A DNA stretch of 64,000 nucleotides from Bacteroidales bacterium UBA6445 (GCA_002439585.1 DJOF01000018.1:83415-147414), one strand, 5' to 3'. Positions 18,168 to 27,111 are shown, counted from the stretch's first letter. Notes: generated by a model from the sequence alone, not told the origin. Numbers and translations: made by a program.

Positions 18168-19241
18168 TTATCTCACTCTTATGCTCCGACCGATTCTAAG
18201 TGTCGTTCGGGGAGTGATCCCGTTAAGGTTGCAAAGATTGCGTACCGTGGTACCGTACTTGATGGCAATCCGCCCGAGGGTATCTCCGGAGCGTATCTTG
18301 TAATATTGGGCCTTGGCAAGCTCTGCGGCCTTGCGGGCTTCTTCGCGTTCCCTTTCGGCCTGCTCAGCTGCCCTTGCAGCATAGTAAGTCGAATCGTCTC
18401 TCATGATAAGGTAATCCTCCTCATCGGACTCGGGAAAATATTTGCTTGCGGAACTTAGCTGCCGTTTCTTAAGGATAAAAAGCCGGTGTCTGAGAGTCCC
18501 GTTCTCAAAGTCGATTATCCATTGTGGGTCAAATGCAAAACCCTGATACCTGGTCTCGAAATGAAGGTGAGCTCCGGTAGATCTTCCGGTCGAGCCGCCA
18601 AGTCCAACTACATCCCCGGCGCGAACCCAGTCCCCTACATTGACCAGTCTCTTGGAAAGATGCCCGTAGAATGTCTCCAGACCATTCTCGTGGCGGATCA
18701 CTACGAGATTGCCATACCCTCGCATGTACATGGATATCCTTACTTTGCCGGAAAAAGCGGCATATACTGGTGTCCCTGTCTTCAGCGGAAGATCTACTCC
18801 AGTGTGTCTTCTCCCTCTTCTGAACCCGAAAGGGGAGTATACCTTGGTCTGGTACGGGCAGTGATACTCTCCGAGAGAGTCTACAAGCCAGATTGTGACA
18901 TCATCGGACAGATCTTTGAGATCCTTGCGGTAAGGATTGGCAGTCTTGTCTTCCCAATATTCCTTGAATGCCTCTCCTTCGGCTGCCTTTGCTGGATCTT
19001 TGTAATAAGTCCAAGTCTGGTCATCCATGAGCAATATCTTGACTGCAGGGTTGCCTGTATCAAGGGTATCTATAGGCATTGAATGTGTCGGGTCTATTGA
19101 CTTTACCGGCTTGAGTGCCGGTCTTGGCACGAGCAATTCCGCTCTTGACTTGGTGATAAGTGTATCCTGTGCGCCGAGTCCCGTATCCCACAATAGTATG
19201 CACAGTGCCGTGGATAGGACCGTGTTAATCTTAATCCTCAT
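18168..19241 (-). CDS. Secreted M23 endopeptidase with C-terminal LysM
   Basis: This 357-aa protein has a signal peptide ending near GLGAQ. The M23 domain is at about residues 130-245, with complete HTGVD, FYGHL and HLHFE motifs. A charged Ala/Glu/Arg linker follows, then a LysM peptidoglycan-binding domain at about 312-357 (YKIRSGDTLGRIAIKYGTT). It is predicted to cleave cell-wall peptides in the periplasm. It is the last gene of a minus-strand operon with ruvX, def and a phosphohexomutase, with 15 nt between it and the mutase gene. Confidence 0.94.
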   Translation of the reverse strand: MRIKINTVLSTALCILLWDTGLGAQDTLITKSRAELLVPRPALKPVKSIDPTHSMPIDTLDTGNPAVKILLMDDQTWTYYKDPAKAAEGEAFKEYWEDKTANPYRKDLKDLSDDVTIWLVDSLGEYHCPYQTKVYSPFGFRRGRRHTGVDLPLKTGTPVYAAFSGKVRISMYMRGYGNLVVIRHENGLETFYGHLSKRLVNVGDWVRAGDVVGLGGSTGRSTGAHLHFETRYQGFAFDPQWIIDFENGTLRHRLFILKKRQLSSASKYFPESDEEDYLIMRDDSTYYAARAAEQAEREREEARKAAELAKAQYYKIRSGDTLGRIAIKYGTTVRNLCNLNGITPRTTLRIGRSIRVR

Positions 19242-19256
19242 AATAAGTTTCTTGTT

Positions 19257-20609
19257 TTACGCCCCGAATCTCCTCACAAGCAGTTCCTTAGTCTCCGCTA
19301 CCTTCTCATCAAGCAGCGCCTGAGTCTTGGCTTCGCAGATGAATCTGAGGTAAGGCTCTGTATTTGAAGGTCTTATATTGAACCACCAATCTTTGAATTC
19401 AACCCTGTACCCATCGAAGTCCATGAAAGCAGTAGGCTTCTCCTTTGAAGTAAAATACTCCTTGACAGCTTCCATGGCTCCGGCCTTGTCCTCTATCCGG
19501 AAATTAATCTCCCCAGAATTCTTATATTTTGCAATCTGACCTATAAGAGTACTGAATGAGATGCCTTTGCGCTTCATGGCAGAAAGGACTCTCAATACGA
19601 GAATAGAAGCAAGCAGACCGCTGTCCGAATAAAAGAAATCCCTGAAATAATAATGTCCGGCAAGTTCTCCTCCCCAAACTCCGTCTATCTCGCGAAGCTT
19701 CCTTGCGGCATTGGCCCTTCCTACCTTCCATGTGTACATCTTGGCACCCATCGGCTCAAGATATTCTCCTACAGCCTTGGAACTTCTGATATCTTGAAGA
19801 ACGAAGCCTTTCTCATCCCTTTCACCGATGAAATAGTGCCCGAGAAGAGCTATTATAAGATCGGGGGATACAAAATGCCCCTTCTCGTCCACGAACATAA
19901 CCCTATCAGCGTCACCGTCATAGATCACTCCAGCATCCGCTCCAGTCTTAGAGACAAGAGCTTTCAGAACTTCTACATTCTTCTCTACCAAGGGATTGGG
20001 CTCATGGTTGGGGAAATTCCCGTCCATCTGGTCGAATATATACTCAGGCCCGTCCCCGAAGAGCTTGCGTGCCAGTAGGCAGGCCATGCCATTGGATAGA
20101 TCAAATGCAATCTTGAGCCCCGATAGGTCCGTCATATATCCGGATAGAAATGCTATATAATCTGGGCGGAGGTCTATCTGCCTTATCTTTCCTATCTTCC
20201 TATTTATTGGAGTCGGACGTCCTTCCTGTATCCATTGTTCTATTGTAGCAAGCCCTGTGTCATATCCAACGGGAAGGGCATTTTCACAAGACACCTTCAT
20301 CCCGTTGTATTCCTTGGGGTTGTGGGAAGCTGTTATCTGTACAGAGGCTTTGAAGCTGTATCTGGCCGTACCGAAATATACCATCGGTGTGGTACAAAGC
20401 CCAGCATCCGCAACATTTGCCCCTGCGTCCGTGATACCTCGTACAAGATTGTCGTGTATCTCGTCAGACGAAAGACGACAGTCACGTCCTACCAGGATTT
20501 CGTCAGCGTTAAGTAGTTCCGGCAGGAAATATCCTGTCTTGTATGCTGTCTCTTTGTCGAAGTCCACATTGTAGACTCCCCGAATGTCATATGCGTGGAA
20601 TGCTCCCAT
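19257..20609 (-). CDS. Phosphohexomutase (phosphomannomutase/phosphoglucomutase)
   Basis: This 450-aa alpha-D-phosphohexomutase interconverts hexose-1- and hexose-6-phosphates for glycan precursor synthesis. The phosphoserine loop is TASHNP near residue 94. The metal loop is DGDADR near 231, the sugar-binding loop is GGELAGHYYF near 313, and the phosphate-binding loop is RPSNTEPYLR near 418. Sequence alone does not separate mannose from glucose specificity; the short 450-aa length and the early start AFHAYDIRGVY fit the PMM/PGM ManB/AlgC group. Confidence 0.92.
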   Translation of the reverse strand: MGAFHAYDIRGVYNVDFDKETAYKTGYFLPELLNADEILVGRDCRLSSDEIHDNLVRGITDAGANVADAGLCTTPMVYFGTARYSFKASVQITASHNPKEYNGMKVSCENALPVGYDTGLATIEQWIQEGRPTPINRKIGKIRQIDLRPDYIAFLSGYMTDLSGLKIAFDLSNGMACLLARKLFGDGPEYIFDQMDGNFPNHEPNPLVEKNVEVLKALVSKTGADAGVIYDGDADRVMFVDEKGHFVSPDLIIALLGHYFIGERDEKGFVLQDIRSSKAVGEYLEPMGAKMYTWKVGRANAARKLREIDGVWGGELAGHYYFRDFFYSDSGLLASILVLRVLSAMKRKGISFSTLIGQIAKYKNSGEINFRIEDKAGAMEAVKEYFTSKEKPTAFMDFDGYRVEFKDWWFNIRPSNTEPYLRFICEAKTQALLDEKVAETKELLVRRFGA

Positions 20610-20617
20610 GTCTTATC

Positions 20618-21175
20618 TTACTTACTTATCTTGGATATATATCTTGGTCTGACCTTGCCTTGTGCGATGTTAGCTAATTTCTTGGAAATGATCTTCTTGC
20701 GAATTGGTGCAACGTGATCCGTGAACAAGTCTCCGTCAAGGTGCGACATCTCGTGCTGTATCATCCGGCAGGCGAACTTGTCAAATTGCTCGACTACTTT
20801 CTCCCCATCCTCGTTGTAATACTCCACAGTCATCGAAGCAGGACGCCTTACATCGCAGTAGATTCCCGGTATGCTTAGGCATCCTTCCGAGTATTCAACT
20901 GTCTTGTCGCTTTCCTCCAAGACAATAGGATTGATCATGGTCCTCCGAAAATCCTTGAGATAGTCGTACACGTCTGTCATCCCAGTGCCGTCCACTATAA
21001 GAACCCTCTTGCTTACGCCTATCTGAGGAGCGGCCAAACCGCATCCTTCTGACTCCTTGAGTGTATCCTTAAGATCTTGTACAAGACTGGTAATGAAGTC
21101 CTTGTCGCTTATGTCCACATCTTCCGCTTTCTTGCGAAGAACTTCTGAACCAAATAAATATATGGGTTGTATCAT
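20618..21175 (-). CDS. def: Peptide deformylase
   Basis: This 185-aa metalloenzyme removes the N-formyl group from new proteins. The three motifs are present: GCGLAAPQIG near residue 43, EGCLSIPG near 97 with the metal-binding Cys, and QHEMSHLDGDLF near 140 with two metal-binding His and the catalytic Glu (HEMSH where HEMDH is usual). It is the functional partner of the formyltransferase encoded at 243-2834. It lies between ruvX and the phosphohexomutase. Confidence 0.97.
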   Translation of the reverse strand: MIQPIYLFGSEVLRKKAEDVDISDKDFITSLVQDLKDTLKESEGCGLAAPQIGVSKRVLIVDGTGMTDVYDYLKDFRRTMINPIVLEESDKTVEYSEGCLSIPGIYCDVRRPASMTVEYYNEDGEKVVEQFDKFACRMIQHEMSHLDGDLFTDHVAPIRKKIISKKLANIAQGKVRPRYISKISK

Positions 21176-21210
21176 ATCAGATTTTTTGTTGTTGGCCGCT
21201 CCTCAGAGGG

Positions 21211-21705
21211 CTACTGTTGCTTACTGTGTTTTCCCGACAGCCTTCTCGACTGCGTTGTGGGGACAGAATCATTTTCAAGGGCAAAAGATGTGCCACTTTT
21301 CTTATCGAGATAACCCTGAAGTATGATGGCAGCACTGATCTTGTCTACCGAGGCCTTGTCTCTGCGCTGCGATGCCTTCATGCCCCCATCAATCATGGCT
21401 CTGTGTGCAAGAACGGACGTGAATCTCTCGTCCTCCAATGTGACTGGAATGTCTGGAAATGCCTTTGCGAGTTGCTTGAGGAAGATGTCTACATCAGAGG
21501 CTGCCTCCGAAGGCTGTCCGTTCATGTTTATAGGGTAGCCCACGACAAACCTTACGATGTGCTCTGTTTGGGCATATTTTTGAAGATAATCTATTATATT
21601 TGCAGTCTGTACGGTCTCAAGTGCGGATGCAAAAATCTGCAGAGGATCGCTCACTGCCACTCCGGTGCGCTTGCGCCCGTAATCTATGCCGATGAGTCTG
21701 TCCAT
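21211..21705 (-). CDS. ruvX: RuvX/YqgF family pre-16S rRNA nuclease or Holliday junction resolvase
   Basis: This 164-aa RNase H-fold protein has GIDYGRKRTGVAVSDP at the start, VVGYPINMNG near residue 58, LEDERFTS near 90 and the DKISAAIILQGYL helix near 120. The acidic active-site residues D8, E91 and D120 (approximate) are present. The family was first named a putative Holliday resolvase and in E. coli processes the 5' end of 16S rRNA. It is the first gene of the minus-strand operon and has a 30-residue polar tail. Confidence 0.93.
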   Translation of the reverse strand: MDRLIGIDYGRKRTGVAVSDPLQIFASALETVQTANIIDYLQKYAQTEHIVRFVVGYPINMNGQPSEAASDVDIFLKQLAKAFPDIPVTLEDERFTSVLAHRAMIDGGMKASQRRDKASVDKISAAIILQGYLDKKSGTSFALENDSVPTTQSRRLSGKHSKQQ

Positions 21706-21712
21706 AACCGTA

Positions 21713-21720
21713 CAAAGTTA
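21713..21720 (-). promoter_or_regulatory. Candidate -7 box for ruvX
   Basis: The minus strand reads TAACTTTG, an exact TAnnTTTG match, seven bases before the ruvX ATG, implying a very short leader. No -33 TTTG is seen at the normal distance. Confidence 0.4.
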
Positions 21721-21753
21721 CTGAAAATATTTAACAGAGAGGATAAGACGGCT

Positions 21754-22608
21754 ATGGTCAGAGAATCAAAAGAGCCGAAAGTAGAGCATTTCAGGATTTC
21801 CCTTGTAGATGATATGACACACAAGCAGCTTTGGGTGGTCAGATTTACAAGGCAGAGCCTTTTCGTTATTGTAGTCTCCGTTGTAACCGTCATTCTTGCC
21901 GCTTCGTTCTCCCTTATAGCATTTACACCTCTCCGGACATTTATCCCTGGCTATCCCGATGCCAAGACTAAGAGGGCCACTCTAAACAACGCACTTAAGG
22001 TGGATTCCCTGCAGAATATTATCTATACCTGGACTTTCTATACCAACAATCTTATGAAAGTACTTGAGGGTGAGGATCCGATAGCAATAGACAGCATAGT
22101 GCGCAGTCATCCTGCTGCAAGTCAGGAAAATGAAGTGGACAGGAAAGCCCTTGAGGGCAAAGATTCTCTTTTGCGGGATAATGTAAGGCAGGCCGAGCAG
22201 TTCGCCATAGACAAAGGGACATCGAGGGAGCTTACGATAGAGGGGATGCATTTCTTTACACCTCTTAAAGGTGTTGTCACGCAGCCGTATGACGAGGTCT
22301 TGCACCCCTATGTGGACATCGCGGCTCCTTCCAATTCCGTGGTGATGTCTGTTCTTGACGGTACCGTAATAGGTGCGGGCTGGAGTGATGACTCCGGCTA
22401 TACCATACAGATACAGCATGCTGACAATATCGTGTCAGTCTACAAGCACAACCAGAAACTGTTGAAAAAAACCGGTGACAAAGTCCTTGCAGGCACCCCT
22501 ATAGCCCTTGTCGGAAATACAGGTTCGCTTACAACAGGTGAACATCTTCATTTTGAACTCTGGTACAAGGGCGAGGCCGTCGATCCGACCAAATACATTA
22601 ATTTCTGA
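21754..22608 (+). CDS. Membrane-anchored M23 endopeptidase
   Basis: This 284-aa protein has a single membrane segment at about residues 34-57 and a coiled region. The C-terminal M23 domain at about 165-284 has HPYVD, VYKHN and HLHFE, so the zinc site and catalytic His are kept. The start at 21754 is the last ATG before the conserved start; the long upstream in-frame extension runs antisense through ruvX and was rejected. This is the fourth M23 protein in the window. dxr begins three bases after its stop. Confidence 0.92.
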   Translation: MVRESKEPKVEHFRISLVDDMTHKQLWVVRFTRQSLFVIVVSVVTVILAASFSLIAFTPLRTFIPGYPDAKTKRATLNNALKVDSLQNIIYTWTFYTNNLMKVLEGEDPIAIDSIVRSHPAASQENEVDRKALEGKDSLLRDNVRQAEQFAIDKGTSRELTIEGMHFFTPLKGVVTQPYDEVLHPYVDIAAPSNSVVMSVLDGTVIGAGWSDDSGYTIQIQHADNIVSVYKHNQKLLKKTGDKVLAGTPIALVGNTGSLTTGEHLHFELWYKGEAVDPTKYINF

Positions 22609-22610
22609 TT

Positions 22611-23783
22611 ATGGACAAAAGACATGTGGCCATCCTTGGCTCAACTGGATCTATCGGAAGGCAGGCTTTAGACGTGATCTCGCAGCATGACGGTCTCTTT
22701 GAGGTGGAGCTTCTCACGGCCAATAACAATGCCGACTTGCTCATCTCTCAGGCTCTCCGTTTCCATCCCAATGCAGTGGTTATCTGCAACCAGAATAAAT
22801 ACTCTTATGTCAGGGATGCCCTTTCTGGAGAAGATACGAAGGTCTTCGCAGGCATGGACTCTGTCTGTGATCTTGTAGGGGCGGAAGATGTGGACATAGT
22901 ACTGACTGCTCTCGTAGGGTTCAGCGGACTGAGGCCCACTGTCTCAGCTATACGGGCCGGAAAGGTCATAGCTTTGGCAAATAAAGAGACACTCGTGGCT
23001 GGAGGAAGCGTAGTGATGCCTATGTCACAGAAGTACAAGGCACCGATACTCCCGGTGGATTCGGAGCATTCGGCAATCTTCCAGTGCCTTCTCGGTGCAA
23101 GTGGCAATAAGGCTGTCCGCCTGCATCTTACTGCATCTGGTGGCCCTTTCCGTAATTGGCCGCGTGAGGAGATAGCAGTGGCTACCAAGGATGCCGCCCT
23201 GCATCATCCTAGATGGACAATGGGAGCCAAGATCACGATAGACTCTGCCACCATGATGAACAAAGGCTTCGAGATGATCGAGGCCAAGTGGCTGTTCGAT
23301 ATGGCTCCGGAGAAGATCAATATTGTAGTCCATCCTCAGTCAGTCATACATTCGATGGTAGAATTTGAGGATGGGGCCGTGCTTGCCCAGCTTGGAATGC
23401 CGGATATGAGAGAGCCGATACAGCTCGCTCTTTCTTTCCCATCAAGGCTCTCCTTGGACAACAAGAAGATAGATTTCGCTACTTTGGGAAACCTAACGTT
23501 CGAGTCTCCAGACTATGGGAAGTTCCCGTGTCTGTCTCTTGCGTTCGAGGCAATCCGAAGGGGAGGCAATGTCCCATGCGCGATGAATGCGGCAAATGAG
23601 GCTGCTGTCGCTGCATATCTCAGATCTGAGATAGGGTTCTATGATATCGCCGATGTGGTGTCTGAAGCGATGGACGGAATTAGTTTCATTGCTGAGCCGG
23701 GGATTGAAGATATACTTGATACCAACGACACGGCTTTCGCGAAGTCGGTACTCCGATGTGCGGAGATATCAAAGAAGAGATAG
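22611..23783 (+). CDS. dxr: 1-deoxy-D-xylulose 5-phosphate reductoisomerase
   Basis: This 390-aa enzyme makes 2-C-methyl-D-erythritol 4-phosphate with NADPH, the first committed step of the MEP isoprenoid pathway. It has the NADPH loop GSTGSIGRQALDV at the N-terminus, ALANKETLVAGG near residue 122, metal-binding PVDSEHSAIFQCL near 147, the TASGGPFRNWP substrate loop and MNKGFEMIEAKWLF near 220. It lies in an operon between an M23 gene and rseP; the coupling of dxr with rseP is common in bacteria. Confidence 0.97.
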   Translation: MDKRHVAILGSTGSIGRQALDVISQHDGLFEVELLTANNNADLLISQALRFHPNAVVICNQNKYSYVRDALSGEDTKVFAGMDSVCDLVGAEDVDIVLTALVGFSGLRPTVSAIRAGKVIALANKETLVAGGSVVMPMSQKYKAPILPVDSEHSAIFQCLLGASGNKAVRLHLTASGGPFRNWPREEIAVATKDAALHHPRWTMGAKITIDSATMMNKGFEMIEAKWLFDMAPEKINIVVHPQSVIHSMVEFEDGAVLAQLGMPDMREPIQLALSFPSRLSLDNKKIDFATLGNLTFESPDYGKFPCLSLAFEAIRRGGNVPCAMNAANEAAVAAYLRSEIGFYDIADVVSEAMDGISFIAEPGIEDILDTNDTAFAKSVLRCAEISKKR

Positions 23784-23785
23784 AT

Positions 23786-25123
23786 ATGATAGTACTTATA
23801 AAGTGCATCCAAGTGCTGCTTGCACTCTCGTTGCTTATACTGATACATGAACTTGGGCATTTCGCATTTGCCAAGTTTTTCGGTATTAGGGTCGATAAAT
23901 TTTTCCTGTTTTTCGATGCCGGGGGCGTGAAGCTTTTCAGCACCAAGACAACTGGATGGTTTACGCGCCTTTTCCCAAAGATGAAAGAGGCCGATACAGA
24001 GTATGGTATAGGATGGCTTCCTCTTGGAGGCTACTGCAAGATCTGCGGTATGGTGGACGAGTCTTTTGACGTCGAAGGACTCAAAAGTGAGCCGAAACCA
24101 TGGGAATTCCGTTCCAAACCGGCCTGGCAGAGACTTATTGTCATGTTCGGGGGCGTATTCAATAATTTCCTTTTTGCTATCATAGTGTATGTGGCCATGT
24201 TTGCGATATGGGGCGACAACTATGTGAGCAATAAAGACAGCCGTATCTATGCCAATCCGTTTGCCGAGGAGATGGGCTTTCGTACCGGTGACAGGATCTT
24301 GAGTTTCGATGACTATGTGCCGGAGGATTTCAGTATGCTGCAGGCTGATCTTGCCCGCCGCTCAGTGCATGAGGCAAAGGTGCTGAGAGGTGGTGATACT
24401 GTATCTATCTATATAGATCACAATATGATAGGAGATGTGCTCTCCACTCCGGGCATGTTTACCCTTGCGATCCCATTTGTGGTGGATTCATTGCCCTCCG
24501 GCTCTATAAACTATGACTCTGGGCTTATCTCAGGTGACAGGATAGTTCGTATCGACACAGCAGCCGTAGAGTACCGTCAGGATGCGACCCCTATACTTAG
24601 GGCTTTTGCTGGGAAGTCTGTAACAGCTTCAGTCGTAAGAGGCTCGGATACCCTCGCTGTACCGCTTCAAGTAGATACGGCGGGTATGATCGGAGTATTC
24701 GTGCACTATCCGGGGCTTGAGCATCGAGACTATACAGTGGCGCAAGCTATCCCTGCAGGCGTGAAATACACATTCGGCATGATAGGCGGCTATGTGCGGG
24801 ATCTGAAGCTCGTAGCGACCCCTTCTACTGGTGCCTACAAGTCGGTAGGTAGTTTCATCTCCATAGGGCAGATATTCCCATCTACATGGAACTGGTATAT
24901 CTTTGTCAATCTGCTGGCACTTCTCTCGATAATGCTCGGGGTGATGAATCTGATTCCGATACCTGCCCTTGACGGAGGACATATGGTGTTTGCCATCTAT
25001 GAGATGCTGACCGGCAAGAAACCGAGTGACAAGTTCATGGTGGCAGCTCAGTTTGTCGGTATGTTCCTGCTCATGCTGCTCATGATCCTCGCTTTCGGAA
25101 ACGACATCTCGCGTTTACTCTGA
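23786..25123 (+). CDS. rseP: RseP-type site-2 membrane metalloprotease
   Basis: This 445-aa inner-membrane zinc protease cuts anti-sigma factors and signal peptides within the membrane. It has HELGHF near residue 20 in the first helix and a GGV/NN hairpin region near 110. PDZ-like domains lie at about 140-290 (EEMGFRTGDRILSFDD), and the third zinc ligand is in NLIPIPALDGGHMVF near 390. The start at 23786 directly follows the dxr stop; the longer in-frame start overlaps dxr. Confidence 0.95.
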   Translation: MIVLIKCIQVLLALSLLILIHELGHFAFAKFFGIRVDKFFLFFDAGGVKLFSTKTTGWFTRLFPKMKEADTEYGIGWLPLGGYCKICGMVDESFDVEGLKSEPKPWEFRSKPAWQRLIVMFGGVFNNFLFAIIVYVAMFAIWGDNYVSNKDSRIYANPFAEEMGFRTGDRILSFDDYVPEDFSMLQADLARRSVHEAKVLRGGDTVSIYIDHNMIGDVLSTPGMFTLAIPFVVDSLPSGSINYDSGLISGDRIVRIDTAAVEYRQDATPILRAFAGKSVTASVVRGSDTLAVPLQVDTAGMIGVFVHYPGLEHRDYTVAQAIPAGVKYTFGMIGGYVRDLKLVATPSTGAYKSVGSFISIGQIFPSTWNWYIFVNLLALLSIMLGVMNLIPIPALDGGHMVFAIYEMLTGKKPSDKFMVAAQFVGMFLLMLLMILAFGNDISRLL

Positions 25124-25135
25124 TATAAGTGCGAA

Positions 25136-25168
25136 TTTGTTCATAGCCCCTAACTTTAGTAACTTTAG
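25136..25168 (+). promoter_or_regulatory. Candidate promoter for the DUF4837 gene
   Basis: TTTG at 25136-25139 is followed after 20 nt by TAACTTTAG at 25160-25168, one base off the TAnnTTTG -7 consensus. The ATG follows 17 nt later. A second TAACTTTA at 25151 is too close to the -33 box. Confidence 0.5.
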
Positions 25169-25185
25169 GCAAATCATTTTCAATC

Positions 25186-26208
25186 ATGACGAAACTGTCT
25201 ATCATATCTGTAGTTGCAGCTTCTTGCGCGCTGCTGCTTTCCTCATGTAAGGAGTCTGATAAACCTCTTCTGCCCAATGTCAGCGGTAAAGCCGGAGAGA
25301 TACTTGTGATAATGGATAAGGATGACTGGGACGGCAATCTCGGGGCTGAGGCCAGGGAAGTTCTTGCGGCCGACTATCCGTTTCTTCCTCAGAGAGAGCC
25401 TTATTTCTCCCTCGTGCACATAACTCCGACAGGATTTGCTGACCTTTTCAAGATTCACAGAAATATCCTGATCTTTGATATATCTCCAGATGCAAAGGGA
25501 CAGGTGTTGTATCAAAATGACAAATGGGCTTATCCCCAGTGTCTTATACAAGTCTCCGCTCCTTCTGCGGACTCTGCTGCAAATGTGTTCAGTGCCAATG
25601 CGGAGAGAATCGTAAGCACAATCGAGCAGGCAGAAAGGGATAGGATCATCACCAATTCCCGCCGTTATGAAGAGCCGTCAATTCCTCCTGTTGTATCTAA
25701 ACTCGCTGGTGGTTCACCGCATTTCCCTTCTGGGTACAAGGTTCGCAAGGCTACCGATGATTTCATCTGGATTGCTGATGACAAGCAGTATTCCATACAG
25801 GGTGTCTTTGTCTACAAGTATCCGGCATCCTCGATTGAGAATTTCACTGAGGAAAATATAATACGTCACCGCAACGAGATCCTTAAGGCAAATGTCCCTG
25901 GGCCGCGTGACAATACGTATATGATTACCAATGAAGTGGCGACTCCGGACGTTAGGTTCATAAGATTCCGCGGGCGTCAGTTTGCTGAGACAAGAGGACT
26001 TTGGGATGTGTACGGTGACTATATGGGCGGACCGTTTGTGTCTCATTCTTTCTACAGCAAGGACGGCAAGGATATAATAGTGCTCGACGGGTTCGTATAT
26101 GCTCCGAAATATGACAAACGCCAGTATCTCAGGCAGGTAGAAGCCATACTCTATTCATTTGAGTGGGACAAGGAAGCCGATAACACGGATGATAAGGATA
26201 ATAAGTAA
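25186..26208 (+). CDS. DUF4837 family lipoprotein
   Basis: This 340-aa protein has a lipoprotein signal peptide (lipobox LLSSC, Cys at about residue 21). It spans the DUF4837 family found in Bacteroidota: GKAGEILVIMDKDDWDG near 35, ETRGLWDVYGDYMGGPFVSH near 270 and the LDGFVYAPKYDKRQYLRQVEA end region. It is probably anchored in the inner or outer membrane facing the periplasm. The function of the family is unknown. It has its own promoter and is followed by the tRNA-Glu unit. Confidence 0.85.
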   Translation: MTKLSIISVVAASCALLLSSCKESDKPLLPNVSGKAGEILVIMDKDDWDGNLGAEAREVLAADYPFLPQREPYFSLVHITPTGFADLFKIHRNILIFDISPDAKGQVLYQNDKWAYPQCLIQVSAPSADSAANVFSANAERIVSTIEQAERDRIITNSRRYEEPSIPPVVSKLAGGSPHFPSGYKVRKATDDFIWIADDKQYSIQGVFVYKYPASSIENFTEENIIRHRNEILKANVPGPRDNTYMITNEVATPDVRFIRFRGRQFAETRGLWDVYGDYMGGPFVSHSFYSKDGKDIIVLDGFVYAPKYDKRQYLRQVEAILYSFEWDKEADNTDDKDNK

Positions 26209-26225
26209 TCTTATCCTATCACTTC

Positions 26226-26260
26226 CCGTCTCAATATAGGTGATGCCGTCTCAATATAGG
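26226..26260. repeat. 15-bp direct repeat upstream of the tRNA-Glu/rpsT promoter
   Basis: CCGTCTCAATATAGG occurs at 26226-26240 and again at 26246-26260, two exact copies 20 bp apart. They end 10 bp upstream of the -33 box. The 20-bp period puts both copies on roughly the same DNA face, so an activator or operator site is possible. Confidence 0.6.
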
Positions 26261-26270
26261 GCGAAAATAT

Positions 26271-26301
26271 TTTGCAGAGACAAAAATATTACATATCTTT
26301 G
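26271..26301 (+). promoter_or_regulatory. Consensus promoter of the tRNA-Glu/rpsT/tRNA-Pro unit
   Basis: TTTG at 26271-26274, exactly 19 nt, then TATCTTTG at 26294-26301: a perfect match to the Bacteroidota housekeeping promoter. Transcription would start near 26307, about 33 nt before the tRNA-Glu. Confidence 0.85.
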
Positions 26302-26339
26302 CAATCCCCCTCGAATTTTGGTTTCGAGGTGAGTGTGAC

Positions 26340-26411
26340 GGTGGGTTCGTATAACGGTTAGTACTCGAGATTTTCATTCTCGCAATAGGAGTTCGATTCT
26401 CCTACCCACTA
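26340..26411 (+). tRNA. tRNA-Glu (TTC)
   Basis: This is a full 72-nt cloverleaf. The acceptor GGTGGGT pairs with ACCCACT (first pair G-U), the D-stem is GTAT/GTAC, and the anticodon stem CGAGA/TCTCG encloses TTTTCAT with anticodon TTC. The T-arm AGGAG/CTCCT holds TTCGATT. CCA is not encoded. It is followed 22 nt later by rpsT. Confidence 0.93.
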
Positions 26412-26433
26412 CTAAATATTAAAAATAAGAACA

Positions 26434-26688
26434 ATGGCAAATAACGCATCTGCTGAGAAGTGCATTCGCCAGAGCGAAAGGCACAGATTGCATAATAAGT
26501 ATTATGCAAAGACTACAAGGAATGCTATACGTGCGATAAGGAACTCTTCCGACAAGAAAGCGGCAGAGGCTGGAGCACCCAAGGTATACGCAATGATTGA
26601 CAAGCTAGCCAAGATTGGAGTCATACATAAGAACAAGGCTGCCAATCTCAAGAGCGGAATAGCTGTCTTCATCAATAAGATGGCGTAA
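26434..26688 (+). CDS. rpsT: 30S ribosomal protein S20
   Basis: This 84-aa basic helical protein (start MANNASAEKCIRQSERHRLHNKYYAK) has the conserved KKAAEAGAPKVYAMIDKLAKIGVIHKNKAANLKSG-like C-terminal half, here split between residues 43 and 75. S20 binds 16S rRNA early in 30S assembly. It lies between tRNA-Glu and tRNA-Pro and appears to share their transcript. Confidence 0.96.
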   Translation: MANNASAEKCIRQSERHRLHNKYYAKTTRNAIRAIRNSSDKKAAEAGAPKVYAMIDKLAKIGVIHKNKAANLKSGIAVFINKMA

Positions 26689-26700
26689 TCCTAAGCCTTA

Positions 26701-26774
26701 CGGGATGTGGCGCAGTTGGCTAGCGCACCACGTTCGGGACGTGGGGGTCGTGCGTTCGAGTCGCATCATCCCGA
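26701..26774 (+). tRNA. tRNA-Pro (CGG)
   Basis: The acceptor CGGGATG pairs with CATCCCG. The anticodon stem CCACG/CGTGG encloses TTCGGGA with anticodon CGG, and the T-arm is GTGCG/CGCAT-like around TTCGAGT. The 12-nt gap after the rpsT stop suggests cotranscription. No CCA is encoded. Confidence 0.9.
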
Positions 26775-26786
26775 CAGAAAATGAAG

Positions 26787-26819
26787 AGAGAACCAATGTA
26801 CTTGGTTCTCTTTCTTTTT
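26787..26819 (+). terminator. Intrinsic terminator of the tRNA/rpsT unit
   Basis: AGAGAACCAA at 26787-26796 pairs perfectly with TTGGTTCTCT at 26802-26811 over a 5-nt loop, followed by a T-rich tract. Confidence 0.9.
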
Positions 26820-26864
26820 TTACGATAATGAGAAACACCTGTCTTAATCATTTAAATGCTCATG

Positions 26865-26912
26865 GTTGTGATTTGCTTTCAGATTTCTTAACCTCGCATT
26901 TAAGATAACAGC
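26865..26912 (+). CRISPR. Solitary degenerate CRISPR repeat
   Basis: This 48-bp sequence matches the repeat of the array at 29189-29469 at 46 of 48 positions. The two changes fall at repeat positions 29 and 31, inside the TAACTTAG segment (TAACCTCG here). No second copy lies within a spacer length on either side. It lies 2,276 bp from the array, separated by IS debris, a truncated phosphatase and an ATPase gene. It is likely the stranded end of a formerly larger array. Apart from it, the 26820-27111 gap shows no recognisable gene. Confidence 0.9.
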
Positions 26913-27111
26913 TTTTGTCGCCAACAGCTGCGGCCTTGCCTAATTGGTTTTTGGTTTGATAATATTGAAAAATGTCGGGGTCGTTTTATTCTGTATACTT
27001 AACGAGTTGTGCGAATGGAGTCTATGTTCGTTGTCAAAAGGAATGATGCATAAAATAGTGACATCGCTGACAGATATTCAATCTTCAGGATTGTGAAGTA
27101 TTACTATAAAC

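Noticed and set aside
21217..21753. Long N-terminal extension of the M23 protein running antisense through ruvX
   Set aside because: ruvX is a clear conserved gene on the other strand; the M23 protein's own membrane anchor starts after 21754.
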